Source: Macrostomum hystrix
Lineage: Eukaryota; Platyhelminthes; Macrostomidae
Reading direction: 5' to 3'
Assembly: GCA_950097015.1 (NCBI GenBank)
Contig: CATNEN010000007.1
Span: 2,542,001-2,606,000 of the forward strand
Length of the DNA: 64,000 nucleotides
Shown piece by piece: positions 41,421 through 54,600 of this stretch; positions within the stretch are counted from its first letter, which is position 1, and every line of letters begins with the position of its first letter. The position numbers and the translations under genes were made by a program. Below the pieces are notes generated by a model that saw nothing but the letters and a program-made list of their open reading frames with translations, was not told the DNA's origin and did not search any database.

Positions 41421-41426
41421 ATTAAA
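41421..41426 (+). terminator. Polyadenylation signal of the SLC7 gene
   Basis: ATTAAA, 38 nt downstream of the stop codon. Confidence 0.5.
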
Positions 41427-42670
41427 TATTATAATCCCCACTTGAAATCGTTGTCTATGGCCTAGAACGGCTTTATACTGCGCTTCTAGGCAAAGAAACT
41501 AAAGAAACGACACTGCAGTTTAAGACGCTGTCGAATTGCTACTTCTAGCCTCATTTTCTATGGTAGAAATCGACCAAGAGATATGAGGCCTTAATGTACT
41601 TTCTTTCAGGGCAAGCGTTCCTTAACTCAGAAATTGATCGATTCGTATTAAAATCAACAAAGCATAATCACAAAGTCTTAAAAAATTCTCCGGCTAAATG
41701 AACTTTAACAAATGGCCGTTCTTATAAATCGGCATAATATTTGCTTATTTAATCTGAAATTAAAACAGAACACATTTTATTTTGCGTTAACTGTTTTCTG
41801 CTTACTGAATTTAGCGCTGGAAAAGAATTGTCTTATTCCCTTCGGTGAAATTCTACAAGTGTATGTTGTACTTATTTTTTTCTTGTAACTTAACTCCACT
41901 TTTTGCTATATCCTAATTATTTAAAAAAATACAAGTCAATCAATTATAGACAGGAAAAACATCATAAAATATATACTCGATTATCATTCCGGGTGTATCT
42001 TTATATTAATTAGTAAATAAAAAATGAAGACGTTTTTAGTTCAAAAATTTATTTTTATATGCAATTCGCAAACGCTTCTTATTCAGAGGAAAATGATAAA
42101 ATAGAACAAATGAAGACTTTGTGCATACTCTTGCATGCTCAGCTGTAGTTTGGGTCTATTTAAGGCGAGAAAAATATTTTAGAACGATTACAATTGATTT
42201 CAGAATTCAGAAGCGAAACAAACGAAATTCTGCCCTGAAACTAAAAAATTTAAATTTATAGTTTTCATTAAAACTAATTTCCGATTTTTTATCGAAGCTC
42301 TGAAAGTCTAAATTAAATTACCGGCTTATGTAACGAATGAATTTGTTAAATTTGAAATTCATTTGAAAATGGACTTTATGTATATTCCGGTAATTCATTT
42401 TTTATATGGTCATTAGTCTCAGGAAAATACTCAATTATATACATGTACAAGCTGCATAAAATAAGAGATCCAGGAGCAGAAGAAGGTTGAGAAAAAAGTG
42501 CGGGAAGGTATCTACAGGTACAGCCAGTAGCGAGCTTTCAAGATCAACGAGTCTTCAATTGTCAGAATAAGTCCACTAATGAAAATGCAACTCTCGTATT
42601 TCTAATGCGATTTCAAATGAATATTATTTTGACGTGAGAATGTCGGTGAGTTTCTCAGCTGATTCCACTG
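41427..42670. other. Convergent 3' region between SLC7 and the POMGNT1-like gene
   Basis: AT-rich, no genes. It must contain the poly(A) sites of both convergent genes. Confidence 0.5.
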
Positions 42671-45600
42671 TCATCGATGTCCAAGACGTCTGCGATGTCG
42701 CGACCTCCTGTCGGGATCTACAGTCAGATCGGCAGCCATGCCGGTTGGAATTCTGAATGGAATGATGGAATGAACACTGTGCTCAATATATTTACGTACT
42801 AATCAGTACTGTGTACAGACCTCGCAGTCTGTGTACCAGCTGTTCAGTCCACGGACTGGGGGACTGGGTGAACTGAAGCATTAATAATACTAATAATATT
42901 TTCAAAAGGGCAGGTGACACTAGATCCGCAGCCTGCGAGGAGGCAATTCTGCCCATTTCGCTGACTCCTGAGCACACACGCACACAGATACCGTACCCAG
43001 GCACACACTCATACAGGTTGTGCATCTGCACTGACTTTTCTTATCTTAAAGATAAGAAATTTGGGACTCAAGGGCGTAAATTGCACGACAAATCCCCAAA
43101 AGTCTTCTCTCATCCTTGGCCTCGCCACGGAATAGAGCTCAGGTAATCTTGGTGCGAGAGGCAAACGCGTTTGACCGCTCTGCAACCATCCGAACTGAAA
43201 CACTGAGAAATGAAGACCCAATTTTTTTCCTCAAGCTGAGATTCGAACTCCCGACATGTCGGTCAGAAGCATGGAGTTCCAACCACTAGGGCTAAAAGCT
43301 TGTTTGTGTCGGCCACTATTCCCTACTTATAGAGCAGCAGAGATTTACCTGAACGGCGAGTGCGGTCTGAACACAACAATGAGAACAAATCTCAGAAAGC
43401 TGATCTGGCAGGTGCCCTAAAATTTGTATGCGACATGAAACTCTTATCACTTATATTCTAACCATATTACTGAAGGTCAGTAGAATGCGGCGCACCTTGT
43501 ACAAACAGGTAAGGTTGTTGTTTAGAGAAAAGCAGCGAGCCACGTGACTCCAGAAGGCTTCCATCGCTCGGTGACTCGTCACCCGGGCCGTTAGAATTAG
43601 AGACGGCAGCGTCTGGAGGTGAGATCATGTTTCACTGATTGAGGGCTGACTATGAGCACCATGTCTAACTGTGAGCACCATGTTTAACTATGAGCACCAT
43701 GTCTAACTGTGAGCACCATGTCTAACTGTGAGCACCATGTCTAACTGTGAGCACCATGTCTAACTGTGAGCACCATGTCTAACTGTGAGCACCATGTCTA
43801 ACTGTGAGCACCATGTCTAACTGTGAGCACCATGTCTAACTGTGAGCACCATGTCTAACAGGTGAACCAATCATTCCATGCCTCACCAAGTTCTGTTTGG
43901 AAGCCAGAGAAGTTGCAGTCAGTACTGCGGTGTGACACTTTCTAGCGAATTGAGCATTCAGACTGATCGACCGGTCGATGAGACTTTGCAGCCGACTGTC
44001 GTAGTTCATTTGAGCATTCCTGAATTGTGATAAAGTAGCTATTATATTGAGAATTTCAAAACTCAAAACATGAAACTATATCGGTCATAACGGAAAGACT
44101 CAAATCGGTCATGAAGGATAGACTAAAATTGGTCATGAATAATCGACTCAAATTGGTCATGAATAATAGACTCAAATCGGTCATGAATAATAGACTCAAA
44201 TTGGTCATGAATAATAGACTCAAATCGGTCATGAATAATAGAATCAAATTGGTCATGAATAAAAGACTCAAATCGGTCATGAAGGATAGACTCAAATCGG
44301 TCATGAAGGATAGACTCAAATCGGTCATGACAGGTAGTTCAGAATAGGTCAAAAGGGAGTGACGGTCACCAGCTCACTGGTCAATGATGAACTCCGTATC
44401 CGTAGTTCGATAAGTCGGCCTGAGCCTATCGATGAGTCTCAGCGACTGGCTGTAGACAAATGCCCGACTGAGTGCCGGCCTGAGGCAGTAGCGGCTGGGA
44501 CCCATCGCACTGGTTAGGAAGGCAGCCAAATCCACTGGCTGAAATTGGTTTTGTTTGCTGAGTAATTGGAATATTTGAGGTCAGAATGGTCTTGAAGAAA
44601 TGGCGGAGAGAAATGGAAGGGGAGAAAATGTGGGGAGAAACGGAAAAGAAAAACGGGGGGGGAGAAATGGAGGGAAGGATCGGGGGTAGAAATAAAGAGG
44701 AAATGGAGGGGAGAAACGGAGGGGAGAAATGGAGGGGAGAAATTGAGGGGAGAAACGGAGGGGAGAAATAGAGGGGAGAAATGGAAGGGAGAAAAGAGGG
44801 GCGAGAAATGGAGAGAAGTAAATGAAGTAGCAGAAATAGAAGGGAAAAAGGAGTGGAGATGGAGGGGGAGAATTGGAGGGTGAGAATTGGAGGGGGAATT
44901 TGAATGGGGAGAATTGGAGGGGGAATTTGAGGGGGGAGAATTAGAGGGGGAATTTGAGGGGGGAATTGGAGAGGGAATTGGAGGGGGAATTTGAGGGGGG
45001 AATTGGAGGGAGAATTGGAGGGTACAAAAGGATCGGTAAATTTGAAGATCGGGGGCTTTAGCTAAGTAAGTAAATGACAGGAATTAAGGTGAACAAATTG
45101 AGGTTCGGCGACATGGCAGCTTAGCTAGGGGGCGGCACAGGTTAGAAGGTTGAAAACACGTTTACCCTCACCCCTTCGGGCCACTGCTCGCTGAGTTGCG
45201 TCTCCCAGGCCGATCGTCTGACAGCCAGCACCTTCAGCGGCACCAGCTGGGTCCGGTGCAGCTCGCCCGGGTCCGCCGTGGTGTGCGTGAACGACTGCGA
45301 CGGGATGTCAGAGACGGGATCGTCCGGATAGAGGTGGGCAACTGGATTCTTGGGAAATCTTATGGGATAACTCTCTGGGTCTCATGGGATATCTGGCTAG
45401 ATCTCATGGGCAATCTCACTGGATCTCATGGGCAATCTCACTGGATCTCATGAGCAATCTCACTGGTTTCGTGGGATATCTCACTGGATCTCATGGGATA
45501 TCTCACTGGATCTCATGGGCAATCTCACTGGATCTCATGAGCAATCTCACTGGGCTTCGTGGGATATCTCACTGGATCTCATGGGATATCTCACTGGATC

Positions 45601-48600
45601 TCATGGGATATCTGACTAGATCTCATGGGCAATCTCACTGAATCTCATGGGATATCTCACTGGATCTCATGAGCAATCTCACTGGGCTTCGTGGGATATC
45701 TCACTGGATCTCATGGGCAATCTCACTGGATCTCATGAGCAATCTCACTGGGTTTCGTGGGATATCTCACTGGATCTCATGGGATATCTCACTGGATCTC
45801 ATGAGCAATCTCACTGGGTTTCGTGGGATATCTCACTGGATCTCATGGGATATCTCACTGGATCTCATGGGATATATCACTGGATCTCATGAGCAATCTC
45901 ACTGGGCTTCGTGGGATATCTCACTGGATCTCATGGGATATCTCACTGGATATCATGGGATATCTGACTAGATCTCATGGGATATCTCACTGGATCTCAT
46001 GGGATATCTGACTAGATCTCATGGGCAATCTCACTGGATCTCATGAGCAATCTCACTGGATGTCATCGGCAATCTCACAGGATCTCATAGGCAATCTCAC
46101 TGGATCTCATGGGCAATCTCACAGGATCTCATGGTATATCTTACTGGATCTCATGAGCAATCTCACTTGCCTGATCATTCCAAGCCCCAATGCAGAACAG
46201 ATTCTGATCTTTTGCCATCAGCGGCAGGGTTTGATTGAAGAAATCGATCAGGTCTGGACTCGGGTCAACATCGTCCTCGATCAGGATAGCAAAGCTGGCG
46301 GACTGATGCAAATAGAAAAACAATCGATTTAAATCCTGTTGTTTTTGCGAACCGGTAGCTCTTTCAGTTGAAACAAGATTCGATTTCAGAACGGCAGAAA
46401 AATAAAAAGACTGTCAAAAGCAACAAGAGATTAGACTTTAGAGCAGAACCAATCGATTTTTTGTGGATTAAGCTTCTGAAGCGCGAGAAGTTTTTGAGCT
46501 GTTAGTTAAAGTTATAGAGCATCAGATTCTGTTTTGATTCGTGAGTAAAAATGCGTCAGATATCGAGAGGCAGGAAAATAATGATTACCGGGCTTAATAA
46601 TCTTAATATTTGTAAGGTGCGACGGGCACTAGACCCGCAGCCAGCGATTCTGCCCATTCCGCTGATCCCTGAGCAAACACGCACACAGCACACAGCACAC
46701 GTACATCCAATTACGGATTCAAGCTCAGGTACATTGGTACCTGAAAAACGACAAACCCGACCAACTCACAGGAAAGAGTTTAAACGAGTTAGCGAGGCCT
46801 AGCCTGTAGAGATTGGCCAGTGTCGGTGACACCAGCTTCCTTTGCGTGTAGGGCAGGCGGAGCAGGTCGCAGATGAGGCGCGGCTCTTCAAAGAAGCCGC
46901 GAAGGGTCACCTGAGTCTGCGACACATTCAGCGGCTTCAGGGACAGGAGCGAAACCAGAGTTCTGTCGAGTGAATGAGCAGCAGGGTTGGAGATTCTTGT
47001 GAACTTCTGTGATTCGGTCAGTGCTAAAACTTTTGATTTTGACATTTTGACATCCTAAAAAATTGCCAAACCTGAACAGATATTGAGGCCGATTCGAACT
47101 CATGACTGTCAGCGGCACTTGGCCGGTTGTACTCCAGGGCGCCTGAATGTAAAATCAGAGTGCGAGCGAATATGCCACTATATAAGGAACCAGAACAGAA
47201 TCAACCTGTACTAAGAACAGAACCAACCTGTACTAAGTACAGAACCAACCCGGAACTGACGCTGAGTCCTAAGTTGCTAGTGCACTCACCGGCCTGCTGG
47301 GGTAGGAGATGGCAGTGGGCCTGCCGCAGTCGCACACGTTGCTGAAGCCCTCAGCCAGCCTGCAGAACTGCCTCCTCCGCGACGTCTCCTCAGTGGGCGG
47401 CCACGACGGACAAATTGTCTCTGTGGTTTGCAGATCAGCAAATATGATCGATTATAGAATTCATGCGCATTTAAACTACTGACATGGGTTGTCAGCAGTA
47501 GTTTCAAATTTTCTAGCGCATAAACAATCACGGGCCTCACCGTCCTCAGAGACCAGGCGGACTCGAGTGCGCAATCTGAGCTGAAGTCCCGGCCTAGCCA
47601 GCTGCTCATTGATGCGACCGACTGATTTTGAAAGCGATTTTGTGATCAAACATGACAGTTAATATCCGCATGACATTGCTAGACTGAATTTTAACCTCTT
47701 AATCAGTGAGCAAACTGAGCAATGCAGATTTGTTTGAGTTCACTCAGTGAAGTCATTCTATTACGGGATCCGGTTTGTTCGTCAATTATCAGCCAAACAG
47801 AAACTCACTCTTCGCAAATGCCACCAAAACCCACGGCGTTGAGTCCTCGCCGCCAGCTTCGCCCCGTTTGTGACGGCTCCAGTCGTCACTTCGGCGACTG
47901 CCCAGCATGCGCAGAGCTGCCGCTTCGTCAGCGGAGGCGGCGCTGCGAAATGGCGGCTGCGGGAAGAGGAGTTTGATGATTTTTTACTAGAACTTCAAAA
48001 TCGACTGTTCTTCTGGAGGAGGTGACTCATGATCCGATCAATAAAAAGCCTCGGCGAGTGTACATCGGTGACTCATGATCCGATCAATAAAAAGCCTCGG
48101 CGAGTGTACATCGGTGGCTCGTGATCCGATCAATAAAAAGCCTCGGCGAGTGTACATCGGTGACTCATGATCCGATCAATAAAAAGCCTCCGCTAGTGTA
48201 CATCTATAAATCGATAATGTGACGCTAGCACGGAATGCCTACGCAGGGTGATGAGTCGCCAACAAAGGATCGATAAATTCATTTTAGTCAGTGTGTGTAC
48301 ATTTAAACTCAAGCTTGACTTTGAAAAGGGGGGTTAGTTTGAGAAGACACCTAGATGCCTAATTTAGTAAGTAGATCTACGTTTAAGTTGGTTTTGAAAG
48401 CGACGAAAACGAAAGAAAAACGGGTCTTGCAACAAAAACTGGGTATATTGAAGCGGAATTAATCCGACGAAAGTCGATAAGTTCGAGTGGCTTTTTGCAG
48501 CTCAAGCGCGCACAGGTATCGAGCAAACTTCCTCCTTCGTGTTGGCTAGGCAGCATAGATCACTTATCCAAGGCATCGTTGGGCTAAGAGTTTTATCCGG

Positions 48601-51600
48601 GGGGCCAGAGTGAAAGTTTTTAAACCAGCAGAAAAATTCGCCTCTGAGTCAGCGACCTGGCGGGAACCAACCCGGTTGAATAAGTGGGCCGATTAAACCG
48701 CTGAGTAGGGACTCGCCATTCCTGCAGGCCACCTCAGCTCCCCAGCCAGTCGTGTGTTTGCAGCGACCAATCGGCAGAGTAAACAATTGACTCGGCTTGT
48801 TGGTCAAGGTGCGGCCCCAACCCCCTAACTCCACCTATTCTCTCTCTCGGGCTCTCGCCATCACTCGCAGTGCCGAAGTTCGTTAAACACCCAACAATTG
48901 ATTGGCCCTTGACAGCAGCCCCGAAATTCATATTTGCTTCAATTAGAAAGAAATAGAAATTTTATTTTCCCGATATTTTTTCCAGAAGCTGAAAGGCTCG
49001 AGTTTTTTGTCCTTGAAATCCCATTGTTTGCTTCACAGAAAATTAAAGCAGATTCTGTGGCCCCACGCGAAATAAAAATAGTTCAGAAAAAGCATTCACG
49101 CTCACAACACCGACAGTATGGACAGTACTGCCGGTCCAAATAATGAAATTTTGAGGATGAGGGGAGGAGAAAAATCTGCTACCGACAGCCAGAGCGGGGG
49201 AAAATCCCCAGAGAGACGGGAGGGGATCGCCATGTGGCACGCGGACACCGCCAATCCTTTCACGGTCACCGTTATTCGCTTTATATTTTAATGGAATTTG
49301 AGCAGCGGCCTGCTCAGTGTGGCTTGTGTCTCATGCAAAATGCAGATTTCAGAGCATGCAGCTGCAGCTGCTGCCTCCTACGCTGAGTGCGTGCCACAGC
49401 TGAGGGCCATATGAACTTGATAATTCCAACATCGCTGACCAAACAGCCTCCGCTGCTGCTGCTGCTGCTTAAATACTTTACAGAAGAAAGAAAAACATGC
49501 GATACAAAAAGTGAGAAGACAAGATGTGGCCTTTGAGGGAGCTAGGGTGGGTTTGTCAGGAGGGGTTTGTCAGGGTGGGTTTGTCAGGGTTGGTTTGACA
49601 GGGTGGGTTTGTCAGGGTGGGTTTGACAGGGTGGGTTTGTCAGGGTTGGTTTGACAGGGTGGGTTTGTCAGGGTGGGTTTGACAGGGTGGGTTTGTCAGG
49701 GTTGGTTTGTCAGGGTTGGTTTGACAGGGTGGGTTTGACAGGGTGGGTTTGTCAGGGTTGGTTCAATAGGGTGGGTTTGACAGGGTGGGTTTGACAGGGT
49801 TGGTTTGACAGGGTGGGTTTGACAGGGTGGTTTTGTCAGGGTTGTTTTGACAGGGTTAATTTGATAGGGTGGGTTTGACGGTGGGTTTGACAAGGTAGGT
49901 GGGTTTGGCACGATGGCTTTTGCAGGAATCACGCAATCTCACTCACCACCGAGGTGAGGATGATGACTCGGCCAGGTGTCACAGTTAACAGCAGGGGCTT
50001 CAGTTGGTTCAACCGTTGAAACACCTGGTAACCCATGAGCGAAGCCTGTGCGCATCAGCAAAATTTGGAAACGCTTCAATGAACGCTCGTAAGGTCATAA
50101 ATGTCCTAAAACAGAGTGGAAAAACTTGTGTGAGTCGAAAAGTTCGTTCTCACCGTTGCTTGATTAACAATGAACAGGTGCAGGCCTTTGGTTGACTGGT
50201 TGACGAGCTGTAAGGAGTAAAAAGCGATTTTTGTCAGCTCCATCCAGCATCTCAGGAACTCAGCTGCCTCCGACCCCTGAACTGTCAGGGAGTCAGCTGC
50301 CTCCACCCCCTGAACTGTCAGGGATTCAGCTGACTCTCCGCCCACTGAACTGTCAGGGATTCAGCTGACTCTCCGCCCACTGAACTGTCAGGGAGTCAGC
50401 TGACTCTCTGCCCACTGAACTGTCAGGGAGTCAGCTGACTCTCCGCCCACTGAACTGTCAGGGAGTCAGCTGACTCTCCGCCCACTGAACTGTCAGGGAG
50501 TCAGCTGACTCTCCGCCCACTGAACTGTCAGGGAGTCAGCTGACTCTCCGCCCACTGAACTGTCAGGGAGTCAGCTGACTCTCCGCCCACTGAACTGTCA
50601 GGGAGTCAGCTGACTCTCCGCCCACTGAACTGTCAGGGAGTCAGCTGACTCTCCGCCCACTGAACTGTCAGGGAGTCAGCTGACTCTCCGCCCACTGAAC
50701 TGTCAGGGAGTCAGCTGACTCTCCGCCCACTGAACTGTCAGAGAGTCAGCTGACTCTCCGCCCACTGAACTGTCAGGGAGTCAGCTGACTCTCCGCCCAC
50801 TGAACTGTCAGGGAGTCAGCTGACTCTCCGCCCACTGAACTGTCAGGGAGTCAGCTGACTCTCCGCCCACTGAACTGTCAGGGAGTCAGCTGACTCTCCG
50901 CCCACTGAACTGCCAGGGAGTCAGCTGACTCTCCGCCCACTGAACTGTCAGGGAGTCAGCTGACTCTCCGCCCACTGAACTGTCAGCGATTCAGCCCTCA
51001 CCAACACGCCATCGATAGCAAGCGCCGTGAAGTCCGTTCCGGACCAGGCGTCGACAATGACGGAGCGGTCCTCGCCGGTGCCAACATCGCTAGCAGCCAG
51101 GTGCTGGCTGATTCTCCTAAATCGACCGCCACCTGGACTAGAGTCCTCGTTCTGTTCACCTGTGGGGTTTTAGGTTGAATTTTAGTGCGTTTTAGTGAAT
51201 GGTGCATTTTAGTGTTTTACAGCACAGATGAAATACTGACTGTGAAGTTAGATTCTAAATAGAAGAGTTCCATTTTCTATGAAATACCAGGCCAGAATGT
51301 TGAACGGTTTCGCTTCTGTCTTCAGCTAGCTGCGAGCCGGTTCGAACGCATGGCCGGTTAACCGTGAAATAGCATTCCAATAATATTGCTGGCTTATTTA
51401 TTGCTCAAAGAATGATGAGAACTGGACTGAGTCGGGGGAGACGCAAAGAGAATGAGCAGCCAAGTTTATCTTCAGTCTTTATTAGCTATCTGACGCGAAC
51501 TAATAATCCATTTTTCAGCCCTGAAGCATTGTTGAGTCTTTCGATAGAAGTGCACACATAATTGCGGGCAGCGAGTGCAGAAACTGGGTCATGAAGCAAA

Positions 51601-54600
51601 TAGTGCAATATGGGACAGGAGAGAATGGAGAACAGAGAATTGATGATAATGTAGGAGAAAATAGGGGAGATAGAGTAGGAGAGAGAATAGGGAAAACAGA
51701 ATAGATGAGAGAGAATAGGGGAGTGAGAATAGGGGAGAGAGAATAGGGGAGTGAGAATAGGGGAGAGAGAATAGGGGAGTGAGAATAGGGGAGTGAGAAT
51801 AGGGGAGTGAGAATAGGGGAGAGAGAATAGGGGAGTGAGAATAGGGGAGTGAGAATAGGGGAGAGAGAATAGGGAAGAGAGAATAGGGGAGAGAGAATAG
51901 GGGAGTGAGAATTGGGGAGTGAGAATAGGGGAGTGAGAATTGGGGAGAGAGAATAGGGAAGAGAGAATAGGGGAGTGAGAATAGGGGAGTGAGAATAGGG
52001 GAGTGAGACTAGGGGAGAGAGAAGAGAGGAGAGAGGAGAGAGGAGAGAGGAGAGAGGAGAGAGAAGAGAGGAGAGAGGAGAGAGGAGAGAGGAGAGAGGA
52101 GAGAGGAGAAGAGAAACAAGAGAAGGGAAAATGAAAGAATGCGAATAGAGTATAGAGGAGAAATGCATTTCAGAATTCTCAATAAGCAATTGATTGGGGC
52201 AAGGCGGACTTCAATTTATAGATTTTTTCTATATCTGAATAAGTCATTAGCACCCAGAAACATTAGCCAGCCTTGAAATCAAAGTTCACTCGGCCTGTTG
52301 GACACTATCGCAGAAGCGCAGTGAAAAGTGGAGTAGAATGCTCAGAGCTAAAAGCAGTCACAGGACTCGAAAAACTGAGTTTTACAACTTTGGCTGCACT
52401 GGGATTCTTGATCATTTGGGAAATAAAGGTAAAATCAATCCTTCCCTGCATCTCCCTGCATCTCCACTCATCTCCCTGCATCTCCCTGCATCTCCCTGCA
52501 TCTCCACTCATCTCCCTGCATCTCCCTGCATCTCCCTGCATCTCCCTGCATCTCCCTGCATCTCCCTGCATCTCCCTGCATCTCCCTGCATCTCCCTGCA
52601 TCTCCCTGCATCTCCCTGCACCTCCCTGCATCTCCCTGCATCTCCCTGCATCTCCCTGCATCTCCCTGCATCTCCACTCATATCCCTGCATCTCCTTGCA
52701 TCTCCACTCACCTCACTGCATCTCTTTGCATCTCCACTCATCTCCCTGCATCTCCCTGCATCTCCCTGCATCTTCACTCATCTTCACTCATCTCCCTGCA
52801 TCTCCCTGCATCTCCACTCATCTTCACTCATCTCCCTGCATCTCCCTGCATCTCCCTGCATCTCCCTGCATTTCCACTCATCTCCCTGCATCTCCCTGCA
52901 TCTCCCTGAATCTCCCTGCATCTCCCAGCATCTCCCTGCATCTCCCTGCATCTCCCTGCATCTCCCTGCATCTCCACTCATCTCCACTCATCTCCCTGCA
53001 TCTCCCTGCATCTCCACTCATCTCACTGCATCTCCACACATCTCCAAGCATCTCCCTACATCTCCCTGAATCTCCACTCATCTCCCTGCATCTCCATGCA
53101 TCTCCCTGCATCTCCCTGCATCTCCCTGCATCTCCATGCATCTCCCTGCATCTCCCTGCATCTCCACCTATCTCCAAGCATCTCCCTACATCTCCCTGAT
53201 TCTCCACCTATCTCTAAGCATCTCCCTGCATCTCACTGCATCTCCCTGCATCTCTTTGCATCTCCACCCATCTCCCTGCATCTCCACTCATCTCCCTGCA
53301 TCTCCCTCTTTTCGTATTCCATTTCGCCTTCCATGCATTGTTCAGCCAGCCCTTATCAGTTTTACCAACCGCCCCAGAAATTTACAATGAATAAAAAGAG
53401 TAAATTGCAGTGCGGGCTGAACACACATAGTCCATCACCAATGCATTAGCTATTTCAGCTTGATGTCGGCTAAATTCCAAATCCAGCTAAGCGGATTAAC
53501 GTAGCTAATCTCTATGCTAATCCGAACACTAGACCGAATTTATCCGTGTATCTGGGGCCCGCAGTGCCCGAGACAAACAGGCAGAAAATATAGCACAGCA
53601 GAGCTATCCTAAGCACTCACATCAGTTTAAGCTTCTTTGACTGCTGTTTGAGATTGGCATCAGCCACTCTGCTGTGCATTTCAGAATCTGTGAGTGAGGA
53701 TGAACAACTGGGGACAGACACTCTGCTGTGCATTTCAGAATCTGTGAGAGAGGATGAACAACTGGGGACAGACACTCTGCTGTGCATTTCAGAATCTGTG
53801 AGTGAGGATGAACAACTGGGGACAGACACTCTGCTGTGCATTTCAGAATCTGTGAGTGAGGATGAACAACTGGGGACAGACACTCTGCTGTGCATTGCAG
53901 AATCTGTGAGTGAGGATGAACAACTGGGGACAGCCACTCTGCTGTGCATTTCAGAATCTGTGAGTGAGGATGAACAACTGGGGACAGCCACTCTGCTGTG
54001 CATTTCAGAATCTGTGAGTGAGGATGAACAACTGGGGACAGACACTCTGCTGTGCATTGCAGAATCTGTGAGTGAGGATGAACAACTGGGGACAGACACT
54101 CTGCTGTGCATTGCAGAATCTGTGAGTGAGGATGAACAACTGGGGACAGACACTCTGCTGTGCATTGCAGAATCTGTGAGTGAGGATGAACAACTGGGGA
54201 CAGACACTCTGCTGTGCATTGCAGAATCTGTGAGTGAGGATGAACAACTGGGGACAGACACTCTGCTGTGCATTGCAGAATGCCTAAGGACAGACACTCT
54301 GAGGACAGACACACTGGGGACAGACACTCTGAGGACAGACACTCTGAGGACAGACACACTGGGGACAGACACTCTGAGGACAGACACACTGGGGACAGAC
54401 ACACTGAGGACAGACACTCTGAGGACTGACACACTGAGGACAGACACTCTGAGGACAGACACACTGGGGACAGACACACTGAGGACAGACACACTGGGGA
54501 CAGACACACTGGGGACAGACACACTGAGGACAGACACACTGGGGACAGACACACTGGGGACAGACACACTGGGGACAGACACACTGGGGACAGACACACT

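Noticed and set aside
52273-53449. SPCISLHLPAS-type ORFs on the plus strand and antisense GDAGRCREMQ-type ORFs
   Set aside because: Simple translation of the 10-bp TCTCCCTGCA array in all frames.
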